Source of the DNA: Rhizobium sp. Q54
Lineage (GTDB): Bacteria > Pseudomonadota > Alphaproteobacteria > SHVZ01
Direction of reading: 5' to 3'
Length of the DNA: 39,738 nucleotides
NCBI GenBank assembly: GCA_945871425.1
Contig: CAMBVS010000034.1
Span: forward strand, 1 to 39,738
Part shown: in pieces, positions 11,196 through 19,745 of the stretch
Layout: every line of letters starts with the position of its first letter
Numbering within the stretch: position 1 is the stretch's first letter
Program-made: the position numbers and the translations under genes
The notes under the pieces: generated by a model
What the model saw: the letters and a program-made list of their open reading frames with translations, nothing else
Told to the model about the DNA's origin: nothing
Databases searched by the model: none

Positions 11196-12377
11196 CTACG
11201 CGGCCTTCGCCGGCATCGATCGGGCGACCGACTCCAGGATCAGCAGCGCCTCGTCGATCTCCTGCTCGGCCACGATCAGCGGCGGCAGCAGGCGGACCAC
11301 CCGATCCTGGGCCGGGACCACCAGCAGGCCGGCGGCGCGCAGCCGCTCGACCACCTCGTCCTGGGGCGCGGCACAGCGAAGCCCCTGCATCAGCCCGACG
11401 CCGCGCCGGGACTCGAAGACGTGCCGGTGGCGGACGACCAGGCCGTCGAGGCCGGCGGCCAGATGCTCGCCCTTGCGGGCGACGGCTGCCAGGAAGGCGG
11501 GCTCGGCGATGATGTCGAGCACGGCCGAGGCCACCGCCATCGCCAGCAGGTTGCCGCCGAAGGTGGAGGCATGGCTGCCCGGCGTCATGCCGGCGGCGGC
11601 CTTGGCCGTGGCGACGCAGGCCGCGACCGGAAGGCCGCCGCCCAGCGTCTTCGCCAGGCTCATCACGTCCGGCACCACGCCGACCCGCTCATGGGCGAAG
11701 AGCCTGCCCGAGCGGCCGAGCCCGCATTGCACCTCGTCGAACATCAAGAGCACGCCGGCGCGGTCGGCGAGGTCGCGGAGCCCCTTCAGGAACTTCGGAT
11801 CGGGCACCCGGATGCCGCCCTCGCCCTGGATCGGCTCGACCAGGATGGCGGCGGTGTCGGGTCCGACCAGCTCGGTCGCACGCGCGAGATCACCGTAGGG
11901 CGCGTGGTCGAAGCCCGGCGTCACCGGGCCGAAGCCCTGAAGGTTCTTCGGGTTTCCGGCGGCGGCCAGCGTCGCCAGGGTGCGGCCGTGGAAGCTGCCC
12001 TCGAAGGCGAGGATGCGCCAGCGCTCGGGATTGCCGGCTGAGGCGTGGTAGCGCCTGGCCAGCTTGATCGCGCATTCATTGGCCTCGGCGCCGGAATTGC
12101 CGAAGAAGACCACGTCGCCGAAGCTGAGCGCCGCCAGCTTGGCGGCGACCGCCTCCTGGCCCGCGACCTGGAACAGGTTGGAGGTGTGCCACAGCTTCTG
12201 AGCCTGCAGGGTCAGCGCCGCCACCAGCTTCGGGTGCGCGTGGCCCAAGCCGCAGACGGCGATGCCGGCGGCGAAGTCGAGATAGGCGCGGCCGTCGGTA
12301 TCGAACAGGCGGCAGCCCTCGCCGCGGGCGAAAGTGACCGGGGCTCTGGCATATGTGGGCATCACGGCGCTGGTCAT
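11196..12377 (-). CDS. argD: Acetylornithine aminotransferase
   Basis: ArgD is a PLP-dependent class III aminotransferase that converts N-acetylglutamate semialdehyde to N-acetylornithine. The 393-residue protein shows GNSGAEANECAIKLAR for the cofactor phosphate, FEGSFHGRT, LMFDEVQCGLGRSG with the PLP aspartate, and SLAKTLGGGLP with the Schiff-base lysine. The ATG at 12377 has AGGAG about 8 bases upstream. An in-frame extension to 12479 would overlap the divergent regulator and is rejected. In many relatives argD is followed by argF. Here it converges on argB instead and no argF lies in the window. A succinylornithine or GABA aminotransferase is less likely. Confidence 0.88.
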   Translation of the reverse strand: MTSAVMPTYARAPVTFARGEGCRLFDTDGRAYLDFAAGIAVCGLGHAHPKLVAALTLQAQKLWHTSNLFQVAGQEAVAAKLAALSFGDVVFFGNSGAEANECAIKLARRYHASAGNPERWRILAFEGSFHGRTLATLAAAGNPKNLQGFGPVTPGFDHAPYGDLARATELVGPDTAAILVEPIQGEGGIRVPDPKFLKGLRDLADRAGVLLMFDEVQCGLGRSGRLFAHERVGVVPDVMSLAKTLGGGLPVAACVATAKAAAGMTPGSHASTFGGNLLAMAVASAVLDIIAEPAFLAAVARKGEHLAAGLDGLVVRHRHVFESRRGVGLMQGLRCAAPQDEVVERLRAAGLLVVPAQDRVVRLLPPLIVAEQEIDEALLILESVARSMPAKAA

Positions 12378-12445
12378 GGCGCGTCTCCTCGTCGAATACT
12401 GCGGCAACGCTAGAGACCACCTGACGAGGGCGGAGGGAACGGACG

Positions 12446-13363
12446 ATGGCGCAAGACGGTCCCGCGCCGGTGACGGCACGACTCGACTGGGATGACCTCA
12501 GGTTTGCGCTGGCGGTCGCCGATGCCGGCGGGCTTTCGGCCGCCGGCCGGGCGCTCAGGGTCGACCCGGCGACAATCGGGCGACGGCTGGACGGGCTCGA
12601 GGCGAGCCTCAAGTGCAAGCTGTTCCACCGCCGCCGCCAGGGGCTGGTGCCGACGCCGGCGGGCGCCAAGCTGATCCTGCATGCACGCCGCATCGAGGGC
12701 GAGGTGCAGGCGCTGGGCTTCGAGATGTCGGCGGAGGACCGCGGCCTCGCCGGCACCGTCGTCATCACCACCACCGAGCCGATTGCGGCGGGCTTCGTCG
12801 CCCCGGCGCTGCCGGCCTTCGAGGCGACGCATCCGGGCATCGCGGTCGAGGTGAAGACCGACATCCGCACCCTCGATCTCGGCCGGCGCGAGGCCGACAT
12901 CGCGCTCCGTCTGGCGCGGCCGACCCAGGGCGACCTCCGCGGGCGCAAGCTCGGCCAGGTCGGCTATGCGCTCTATGCCAGCAGCGGCTATCTCGACCGC
13001 CATCGTCAGCTGATGGCGGGATTCGCCGGCCACAAGCTGATCGACTGGCCGGTCGACTACACGGTGATCCCGCAGGTGCCCTGGCTTCGCCGCGTCGCCG
13101 ACGCCGCGACCGTGGTGCTGCGCTCCGACAGCGCCATGACCCGACGTGCGGCGGCAGCGTCGGGCGCCGGGATCGCGCTGCTCCCCTGCGTGCTCGCCGA
13201 TCTCGACCCGGCGCTGGTGCGGGTCCGGAGCGAGCCCGCGCCGAAGCAGGAGCTCTGGCTGGTCATCCACCGCGATCTCGCGCGGGTTCCGCGCGTCCGC
13301 GCGACGCTGGAGTTCCTTGCGGCACTCGCCAAGTGCTCGGCGAAGCGGCTGGCGGGCCTCTGA
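12446..13363 (+). CDS. LysR-family transcriptional regulator
   Basis: This 305-residue regulator has an N-terminal winged helix-turn-helix at about residues 15-75, with DDLRFALAVADAGGLSAAGR and LRVDPATIGRRLDGLEASLK. A type 2 periplasmic-binding-protein-like effector domain follows. RBS GGAGGGA precedes the ATG. It is divergent from argD across 68 bases, the usual position for a LysR target, and its stop is 4 bases from that of the convergent PaaK-type ligase. The inducer is unknown. It could act on argD or on the neighbouring transport operon, and the sequence does not decide which. Confidence 0.88.
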   Translation: MAQDGPAPVTARLDWDDLRFALAVADAGGLSAAGRALRVDPATIGRRLDGLEASLKCKLFHRRRQGLVPTPAGAKLILHARRIEGEVQALGFEMSAEDRGLAGTVVITTTEPIAAGFVAPALPAFEATHPGIAVEVKTDIRTLDLGRREADIALRLARPTQGDLRGRKLGQVGYALYASSGYLDRHRQLMAGFAGHKLIDWPVDYTVIPQVPWLRRVADAATVVLRSDSAMTRRAAAASGAGIALLPCVLADLDPALVRVRSEPAPKQELWLVIHRDLARVPRVRATLEFLAALAKCSAKRLAGL

Positions 13364-13367
13364 CGCT

Positions 13368-14600
13368 TCAGTCGGTTTTGCGGATGTCGTCGATGACCTT
13401 GCCGTCGTTGGGCAGGCTTCCCGCGGCGACCAGCTCGACCTCGCCCTTGAGCTTGCAGACAGCCTGTATCGACTCGGCGATCTTCGCCGCCAGCGCGGGG
13501 TCGCCGGCGGCCTCGCAGCGGAGCGTCATCGTGTCGTTGTGATCCTTGCGGTCGACGACCAGGCGCGCCTTGGCGATCTCCTGGTGGCGCTTCAGAACCT
13601 CGGCCACCTGGGCCGGATGGACGAACATGCCCTTGACCTTGGTGGTCTGGTCGGCGCGGCCCATCCAGCCCTTGATCCGCATGTTGGTGCGCCCGCAGGG
13701 GCTGGTGCCCGGAAGCGCCGCCGACAGATCGCCAGTGCCGAAGCGGATCAGCGGATAGTCGTCGTTGAAGGAGGTCACCACGACCTCGCCGACCTCGCCG
13801 GGGGCGACCGGGTCGCCGGTGCCGGGACGGACGATCTCGACCAGGATCTTCTCCTCGACGATCAGGCCTTCCTTCGCCTTCGATTCATAGGCGATCAGGC
13901 CGAGATCGGCGGAGGCATAGACGTTGACGACGCGCATGCCGCGGCCCTCGAGCTCGGCGCGGAGCGAAGGCGGCAGGTATTCGCCGGAGACGACGGCGCG
14001 TTTCAGCGAGCCGAGCTCGACGCCCATCTCCCTGGCCTTGTCGAGGATGATCTTCAGGAACGACGGCGTGCCGGTGTAGCAGGCGGGCTGCAGGTCCTGC
14101 ATCGCCTTCACCTGCGCCTCGGTATTGCCGACGCCGCCGGGGAAGACGGGGCAGCCGATCGCGTGCGCGCCGGTTTCAAGCATCGCGCCGGCGGGGGTGA
14201 AGTGATAGGCGAAGCAGTTGTGGACGAGCTCGCCCTTGCGCAGCCCCGCCGCCCAGAGCGCGCGGGCGAGGCGCCAGTAGTCGGCCCGGCGGCCCTCGGG
14301 GTCGTAGATCGGCCCGGGCGAGGCGAAGATGCGCAGCAGATCGCCCGTGGCCGTCGCGGCGAGGCCGCCGAGGGGCAGGGACGCCTTCTGGCGCTCGATC
14401 AGCTCGCCTTTGCGGATCACCGGCAGCTTCGCCAGCCGGGCGCGATCCCTGACCGTCTCCGGCTCGACGCCCTGCAGCAGCGCGGCGAAGCCCGGCGCCT
14501 TCGCCTGCGCGTGCTGGATCAGCGAGGGCAGGACTGCGAAATGGGCCCGCTCGCGCGCCTCGGGGTCGCGAGTCTCGAGGTCGTCGTAGTGCTCAGCCAT
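13368..14600 (-). CDS. PaaK-type phenylacetate-CoA ligase family protein
   Basis: This is a 410-residue adenylate-forming enzyme of the PaaK branch, which activates aryl or related carboxylic acids to CoA thioesters with ATP. Visible features are the N-terminal ETRDPEARERAHFAVLPSLI, the central TGTPSFLKIIL and VSGEYLPPSLR, and NVYASADLGLIAYES near the adenylate site. The C-terminal hinge region FGTGDLSAALPG, GRADQTTKVKGMFVHPAQV matches the PaaK C-terminal domain. It is the last gene of the seven-gene leftward operon and begins 7 bases after the ATPase stop. Length and order fit PaaK relatives, but no other phenylacetate-degradation gene (paaABCDE) lies in the window, so the true substrate is open. 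Confidence 0.85.
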   Translation of the reverse strand: MAEHYDDLETRDPEARERAHFAVLPSLIQHAQAKAPGFAALLQGVEPETVRDRARLAKLPVIRKGELIERQKASLPLGGLAATATGDLLRIFASPGPIYDPEGRRADYWRLARALWAAGLRKGELVHNCFAYHFTPAGAMLETGAHAIGCPVFPGGVGNTEAQVKAMQDLQPACYTGTPSFLKIILDKAREMGVELGSLKRAVVSGEYLPPSLRAELEGRGMRVVNVYASADLGLIAYESKAKEGLIVEEKILVEIVRPGTGDPVAPGEVGEVVVTSFNDDYPLIRFGTGDLSAALPGTSPCGRTNMRIKGWMGRADQTTKVKGMFVHPAQVAEVLKRHQEIAKARLVVDRKDHNDTMTLRCEAAGDPALAAKIAESIQAVCKLKGEVELVAAGSLPNDGKVIDDIRKTD

Positions 14601-14607
14601 GGTCGCT

Positions 14608-15423
14608 CTAAGCCAACCAGCGCTTGCGGCGCTTGTAGTGCTTGACCTCGCGGTAGCTCTTGCGGCCCGAGGCCGAGAGCCCGAGGTAGAATTCCTTCAC
14701 GTCCTCGTTCTCGCGCAATGTGGCGGCGGAGCCTTCCATCACCACCCGGCCGTTCTCCAGGATGTAGCCGTGATGGGCGTAGCGGAGTGCCACGTTGGTG
14801 TTCTGCTCGGCCAGGAGGAAGGTGACCTTCTTCTCCTCGTTCAGCTTGCGGACGATCTCGAAGATCTCCTCGACCAGCTGCGGGGCGAGACCCATCGACG
14901 GTTCGTCGAGGAGGATGGTGGTGGGCCTCGCCATCAGCGCGCGGCCGATCGCGGTCATCTGCTGTTCGCCGCCCGAAGTATACCCGGCCTGCGACCTGCG
15001 CCGCTCCTTGAGGCGCGGGAAGTATCCGTAGACCATCTCGAGATCGGCGCGGACCGCCGCCTGACCGTCTTTGCGCGTGTAGGCTCCGGTCAGCAGGTTT
15101 TCCTCGACGGTCAGATGGCCGAAGCAATGGCGGCCCTCCATCACCTGGATGACGCCTTTGCGTACGAGCTCGTTGGGTGACAGGCGATCGACGCGCTCGC
15201 CCTTGTACTCAATACCGCCCTTGGTGACGTCGCCACGCTCGGCGCGCAGTAGGTTGGAAATCGCCTTCAAGGTAGTTGTCTTGCCGGCTCCGTTGGCGCC
15301 AAGCAGAGCCACGATGCCGCCGCTCGGGACCGTCAGCGAAACGCCCTTCAACACGAGGATCACGTGATCGTAGATCACTTCGATGTTGTTGACCGAGAGG
15401 ATCGGAAGCGTGGCTGCGGTCAT
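14608..15423 (-). CDS. LivF-type ABC transporter ATP-binding protein
   Basis: This 271-residue ATPase belongs to the branched-chain-amino-acid (HAAT) ABC importer class. Walker A is LLGANGAGKTTTLKAIS (about residues 39-55), the signature is TSGGEQQM, and Walker B is ILLDEPSMGL. The length exceeds the usual 235-240 residues because of a basic C-terminal tail (SYREVKHYKRRKRWLA). I have seen this tail in the subgroup encoded next to PaaK-type ligases (recall, not checked). It lies between the binding-protein gene and the PaaK-type ligase gene. It pairs with the LivG-type ATPase to energise the importer at the inner face of the membrane. Confidence 0.9.
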   Translation of the reverse strand: MTAATLPILSVNNIEVIYDHVILVLKGVSLTVPSGGIVALLGANGAGKTTTLKAISNLLRAERGDVTKGGIEYKGERVDRLSPNELVRKGVIQVMEGRHCFGHLTVEENLLTGAYTRKDGQAAVRADLEMVYGYFPRLKERRRSQAGYTSGGEQQMTAIGRALMARPTTILLDEPSMGLAPQLVEEIFEIVRKLNEEKKVTFLLAEQNTNVALRYAHHGYILENGRVVMEGSAATLRENEDVKEFYLGLSASGRKSYREVKHYKRRKRWLA

Positions 15424-15477
15424 TGTGGGCCTGGTGAAGGATGGACCGGGCGGCAGGTGCCGCCCGGTCCTGTCAGC

Positions 15478-16791
15478 TTATGACCGCTTGTCGCAGGCTT
15501 CGCTGCGCTTCGGCCAGTTGTTTTTCTCGGCGAAGTCCTTGGCGGCCGCCTCAAGGAGCGGGCGGACCTTGTCGGACATCGGCGACGTCCAATCCGAACC
15601 ACGCGTCCACTTCTGGCCGTCCCACACGGCCACATAGACGTTGTGATGTCCGTTGTGATCGCCGCAGGAGACCTTCACAGGGGCAGCGAAGCCCGCCATT
15701 CCGATCTCCTTCAACCGCGCTTCAGTAATGTTGAGACTCTCGAAGCCGCGGCGGACGTCCTCGCCTTTGACGGCCTTCTTGCCGGTCAGCTGCTGGGCGG
15801 TGCGGATCGCTTCGGCGACCAGCATGGAGTTATAGACGCCGCGGTTGTAGAGGTTTTCGCCGATCCTATCCTTGGGAAACTTCGACAGCCCCTTGTCGAC
15901 AACATGCTTCTGAATGTCCCGGATCACCGGGAAGTCGGCGCCGACGCCGTGAAAGTTCAGGCTCTTGTAACCCTTGCCGCCGGCCTCGCCGCCACGCGCA
16001 TCGTCATCGCCGCCGGCCCACCAGACGCCAACGAGCTTGTCGACGGGGAAGCTATTCTTGACCGCTTCCTTGACGGCGGTCGGGTTCATCGTGCCCCAGC
16101 CCTGATTGTAGAGCCAGTCGGTGCGGTCGCGGCGGATCGCCAGCCACTGCGAGGACTGGTCCTGCATCTTGTCGGCCGCCACGGGATACAGCTTCAACTC
16201 GAAGCCGTATTCCTTGGCGAAGGCTTCGAGCAGCGGGATCGGCTCCTTGCCGTACGGAGCGTCGAGGTGCAGCAGCCCGATCTTCTTGCCCTTCAGCTTG
16301 TCGAAGCCGCCTTCCTTCTCAGCGACGTGCTTGATGAAAACCGACGCACCGTCCCAATAGGTCACGGGCGGATTGAAGACCCAGGGGAAGGTATCGCCGA
16401 CCGCGGATGCCGAAAGCCCATAAGCCATCGACAGGACTGGAATCTTGTCGACATGCGCCTTCGGAATCAATTGCAGCGTGATGCCCGTCGAGTACGGATT
16501 GATTACGACCGGGTTCTTGCTCTTGACCGCCTCGTAACATTCGACGCCCTTCTTGGTGTCGTAGCCGGTCTCGCATTCCTCGATCGCCAGACGTACGCCG
16601 CCGATCCCGCCGTCGCGCTCGTTCAGCATGCGCAGATAATCATGCATCCCGTCGGCGATCGGCACGCCCGATCCGGCGAACGCACCGGTGCGATATGTCA
16701 GCAGCGGCACGTAGATCGAGTCCTGCGCCACTGCGACAGTGGACAGCGCCATCGCGGCGGCCATGCCCAATGCCAGTTTCCTCAGTGCCAT
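15478..16791 (-). CDS. Periplasmic substrate-binding protein of a HAAT-type ABC importer
   Basis: This 437-residue type 1 periplasmic binding protein (Peripla_BP_6 class) starts with a Sec signal peptide, MALRKLALGMAAAMALSTVAVA, cut before QDSIYVP. The ligand-binding lobes include IEECETGYDTKKGVECYEAV, VLSMAYGLSAS and KIGLLHLDAPYGKEP. GGGAGGT lies 7 bases before the ATG. HAAT binding proteins capture branched-chain amino acids, amides, urea or aromatic and short-chain acids. The neighbouring CoA ligases favour a carboxylic acid, which is inference. G+C is visibly lower than in the surrounding chromosome. Confidence 0.9.
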   Translation of the reverse strand: MALRKLALGMAAAMALSTVAVAQDSIYVPLLTYRTGAFAGSGVPIADGMHDYLRMLNERDGGIGGVRLAIEECETGYDTKKGVECYEAVKSKNPVVINPYSTGITLQLIPKAHVDKIPVLSMAYGLSASAVGDTFPWVFNPPVTYWDGASVFIKHVAEKEGGFDKLKGKKIGLLHLDAPYGKEPIPLLEAFAKEYGFELKLYPVAADKMQDQSSQWLAIRRDRTDWLYNQGWGTMNPTAVKEAVKNSFPVDKLVGVWWAGGDDDARGGEAGGKGYKSLNFHGVGADFPVIRDIQKHVVDKGLSKFPKDRIGENLYNRGVYNSMLVAEAIRTAQQLTGKKAVKGEDVRRGFESLNITEARLKEIGMAGFAAPVKVSCGDHNGHHNVYVAVWDGQKWTRGSDWTSPMSDKVRPLLEAAAKDFAEKNNWPKRSEACDKRS

Positions 16792-16895
16792 GCGTCTACC
16801 TCCCTGGTTGGCGGAGTGCTGCTCCCGATGCGAGAGCGGCTGGCTCCAAATACTCTACATCGAATCCGTCGCCTGCACTTGCTCCGTGGATCACC

Positions 16896-17972
16896 TCAAT
16901 GCGGAAAGGGCCACAGCCGCAGCTTCTGCTTAGCCGTCGCCCACAGTCGGGCGAGACCGTGCGGCTCCACAATCAGGAAGAAGATGATCAGCGCCCCGGT
17001 CATGATGTGGGTCAGATGCTCGGCCGTGGCGCCGCCGAGCGGAACGCCCATGGCCGGGAGTCCGAACTTGAGGAAGATCGGCATAAGGTGCAGCAGCGCG
17101 GCGCCGAAGAACGCGCCGAGCAGGCTGCCGAGCCCGCCGATGATCACCATGAACAGGATCGTGAAGGACAGGTTGATCGAGAACGTGTCCTTAGCTTCGC
17201 CGCCACCGTACCACAGGAACATCATCACCGCGCCGGCGACGCCGCAGAAATATGATGAGACGGCGAAGGCCAAGAGCTTCGCCCGCAGCAGGCGGATGCC
17301 CATCAGCTCCGCTGCAATGTCCATGTCGCGCACCGCCATCCAGGTACGGCCGACGCGGCCGTGGACGATGTTCGAGGCGATCCATGTCAGCCCCACAACG
17401 ATCGTGAGGATCACATAATAGCGCGTCAGCGGTGTAGCGCTGGGTCCGACGATCGGCAATCCGAACAGCGCCCGGCTCGGCACCTCGATGGCGCCGGAAG
17501 CATTGTAGTTGAATAGCCATGGAATGCGCACAAAACACCATTCCAGGAAGAACTGGGCTGCCAGCGTGGCGACGGCGAGATAGAACCCCTTGATGCGGAG
17601 GCTGGGCAGGCCGAACACCACACCGACCGCCGCCGCGAAGAAGCCTGACAGCAGGATCCAGACGAGGATGTTCACCTCGGGGAACAGGGTCGTCAGCTTG
17701 TAGCAAGCATAAGCGCCGACGCCCATGAAACCGGCGGTTCCCAAGGACAGCAGGCCCGTATAGCCGGTGAGAAGATTGAGCCCCATCGCGGCCAGCGAGA
17801 ACACGAGGAACGGAATCAGCACCGTGCCGATCACGAAATGACCCAGGAACGGCGGCAGGATGTAGGCAGCGGCGATGATGAGCGCGATCCCGATCACGTC
17901 CTGGCGGATCGGAAACACGGCCATGTCCGCTTCGTAGCGAGTCTTGAACTGGCCGGCTTCTCGGTATAGCAC
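16896..17972 (-). CDS. LivM-type ABC transporter permease
   Basis: This 358-residue inner-membrane protein has about nine predicted hydrophobic segments. The HAAT permease signature region is LLAFAVSSYFCGVAGAVMMF, followed by the EAA-like loop IIGGLGSLLGAFFGAALLHL. A cytoplasmic N-terminus, MLYREAGQFKTRYEADMAVF, precedes the first helix. It forms the translocation pore with the LivH-type permease encoded 12 bases upstream. A gap of 104 bases separates it from the binding-protein gene. That is the longest gap in the operon and could hold an internal promoter or processing site for raised binding-protein expression. Confidence 0.9.
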   Translation of the reverse strand: MLYREAGQFKTRYEADMAVFPIRQDVIGIALIIAAAYILPPFLGHFVIGTVLIPFLVFSLAAMGLNLLTGYTGLLSLGTAGFMGVGAYACYKLTTLFPEVNILVWILLSGFFAAAVGVVFGLPSLRIKGFYLAVATLAAQFFLEWCFVRIPWLFNYNASGAIEVPSRALFGLPIVGPSATPLTRYYVILTIVVGLTWIASNIVHGRVGRTWMAVRDMDIAAELMGIRLLRAKLLAFAVSSYFCGVAGAVMMFLWYGGGEAKDTFSINLSFTILFMVIIGGLGSLLGAFFGAALLHLMPIFLKFGLPAMGVPLGGATAEHLTHIMTGALIIFFLIVEPHGLARLWATAKQKLRLWPFPH

Positions 17973-17984
17973 GCGCCGCCTCCT

Positions 17985-18935
17985 TCAGATCCGCTCGATG
18001 ATTTTTTCGCCGAACAGCCCTTGCGGGCGGAACAGCAGGAACACCAGCGCGATCAGATAGGCAAGCCAGCTCTCGATCCCGCCACCGACCAGCGGCCCCC
18101 AATAGAACTCGCCGAGCTTCTCGCCGACGCCGATGATGAGTCCGCCAACAATCGCCCCTGGCACCGAGGTGAAGCCGCCGAGGATCAGCACCGGCAGCGC
18201 CTTTAGCGCGATAATCTGCAGGGCGAAGGAGACGTCCGAGCGAGCGCCCCACATGATCCCGGTCACCAGCGCGACAAGCCCGGCGGTAAACCAGACGACG
18301 ACCCAGATGTGATTCAGCGAGATACCGACTGACAGCGCCGCCTTGTGGCTGTCGGCGACTGCGCGCAGCGCCAGGCCGACTCGCGTCGACCGGAAGAACA
18401 CGGCCAGCAGCGCCACCATCATGCCGGCGATCACGGCCGCGGCGATGTCGAGCTTCTGCACCGTGACGCGGCCGCCGAGGATCTGCAGATCGATGGCGCC
18501 GCGCGGCAGCATAAGCTGATCGGTGATCATCATCTTCGGCTGGCCGCCGAAGATGAACTCACCAAGCCCGATGAGCAGATAGGAGATGCCGAATGTGGCC
18601 ATGAACAGGATGATGTCGGGCTGGTTTACCAATGGCCGCAGCACGATCCGCTCGATGCTCCAGGCCAACGCGTACATGATTGCGACCGTCAGCACGAGCG
18701 CAAGCGGCGCCGGCACGCCGTTCTCGTGCAGCCCGACCAAACTGAGCGCGGCGAAAACGACCATAATGCCCTGGGCGAAATTGAACACGCCCGACGCCTT
18801 GAAGATCAGCACGAAGCCGAGCGCGATCAGTGCATAGAGGACGCCGGCGACGACGCCTTCCCAGAGCACCTGCACCAACAGGTCGGGCAGCTCGACCATC
18901 TGCACGAATGGATCGACGAAGATGCTGTAGAGCAC
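17985..18935 (-). CDS. LivH-type ABC transporter permease
   Basis: This is a 316-residue HAAT permease with about eight hydrophobic segments. LVQVLWEGVVAGVLYALIAL, GFVLIFKASGVFNFAQG and MVALLAVFFRSTRVGLALRA are characteristic. The loop ALPVLILGGFTSVPGAIVGG carries the ATPase-contact EAA-like motif. It partners the LivM-type permease. It lies between the LivG-type ATPase gene (10 bases) and livM-like (12 bases) in the same operon. Codon use is less GC-biased than in the flanking ligase genes. Confidence 0.9.
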   Translation of the reverse strand: MLYSIFVDPFVQMVELPDLLVQVLWEGVVAGVLYALIALGFVLIFKASGVFNFAQGIMVVFAALSLVGLHENGVPAPLALVLTVAIMYALAWSIERIVLRPLVNQPDIILFMATFGISYLLIGLGEFIFGGQPKMMITDQLMLPRGAIDLQILGGRVTVQKLDIAAAVIAGMMVALLAVFFRSTRVGLALRAVADSHKAALSVGISLNHIWVVVWFTAGLVALVTGIMWGARSDVSFALQIIALKALPVLILGGFTSVPGAIVGGLIIGVGEKLGEFYWGPLVGGGIESWLAYLIALVFLLFRPQGLFGEKIIERI

Positions 18936-18945
18936 GGCGGATCCC

Positions 18946-19740
18946 TCAGTGACGCACGCCGAGATAGGCGTCGATGACCTCGCGGTTCGATCTCACCTCC
19001 TCAGGCGTGCCGTCGGCGATCTTACGACCGTAGTCGAGCACCACGACTCGGTCCGACAGATCCATAACCACGCTCATGTCATGCTCGATCAGTGCGATGG
19101 TCGTGCCAAACTCGTCATTGATGTCGAGGATAAATCGGCACATGTCCTCCTTCTCCTCGACATTCATGCCGGCCATTGGCTCGTCGAGCAGCAGCAGATC
19201 GGGCTCCATCGCCAACGCGCGGCCGAGCTCGACGCGCTTCTGCAGCCCGTAGGGCAGGCGGCCGACCGGCACCTTGCGGATCGCCTGGATCTCGAGGAAC
19301 TCGATGATGCCTTCGACGAAGCGGCGGTGCTCGACTTCCTCGCGCATGGCGGGGCCGTAGCGCAGCAACTGCCAGAAGAATGGGACCTTCATCTTCAAGA
19401 GCCGGCCGGTCATGATGTTGTCGAGCGTCGACATGCCCTTGAACAGCGCGATGTTCTGGAACGTGCGGGCGATGCCGCGGCTCGCAGCGTCGTAGGGGCC
19501 GAAATTCTCGCGCGCGATGTCCTTGAAGGTGATGCGGCCCTGCTGGGGGTGATAGAAGCCGTTGATCACGTTCAGCATCGAGCTCTTGCCGGCGCCGTTC
19601 GGGCCGATGATGGCGCGGATCTCATGCGCGCGGATGTCGAAGCTGACATCGTTCAAGGCACGGACGCCGCCGAAGGCGAGACTGATGTTCTCGACCTTGA
19701 GAACGACGTCGCCGATCCTGCGCTCCCCTGAAGCCGCCAT
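18946..19740 (-). CDS. LivG-type ABC transporter ATP-binding protein
   Basis: This 264-residue ATPase of the HAAT class has Walker A IGPNGAGKSSMLNVINGFYH (about residues 41-60) and Walker B LLLLDEPMAGMN. The switch histidine lies in ALIEHDMSVVMD. The signature region reads GLQKRVELGRALA, a LivG-type variant of LSGGQ. It begins 5 bases after the acyl-CoA ligase stop and is followed at 10 bases by the LivH-type permease. Together with the LivF-type protein it would form the ATPase heterodimer of the importer. Confidence 0.9.
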   Translation of the reverse strand: MAASGERRIGDVVLKVENISLAFGGVRALNDVSFDIRAHEIRAIIGPNGAGKSSMLNVINGFYHPQQGRITFKDIARENFGPYDAASRGIARTFQNIALFKGMSTLDNIMTGRLLKMKVPFFWQLLRYGPAMREEVEHRRFVEGIIEFLEIQAIRKVPVGRLPYGLQKRVELGRALAMEPDLLLLDEPMAGMNVEEKEDMCRFILDINDEFGTTIALIEHDMSVVMDLSDRVVVLDYGRKIADGTPEEVRSNREVIDAYLGVRH

Positions 19741-19745
19741 GTCCG

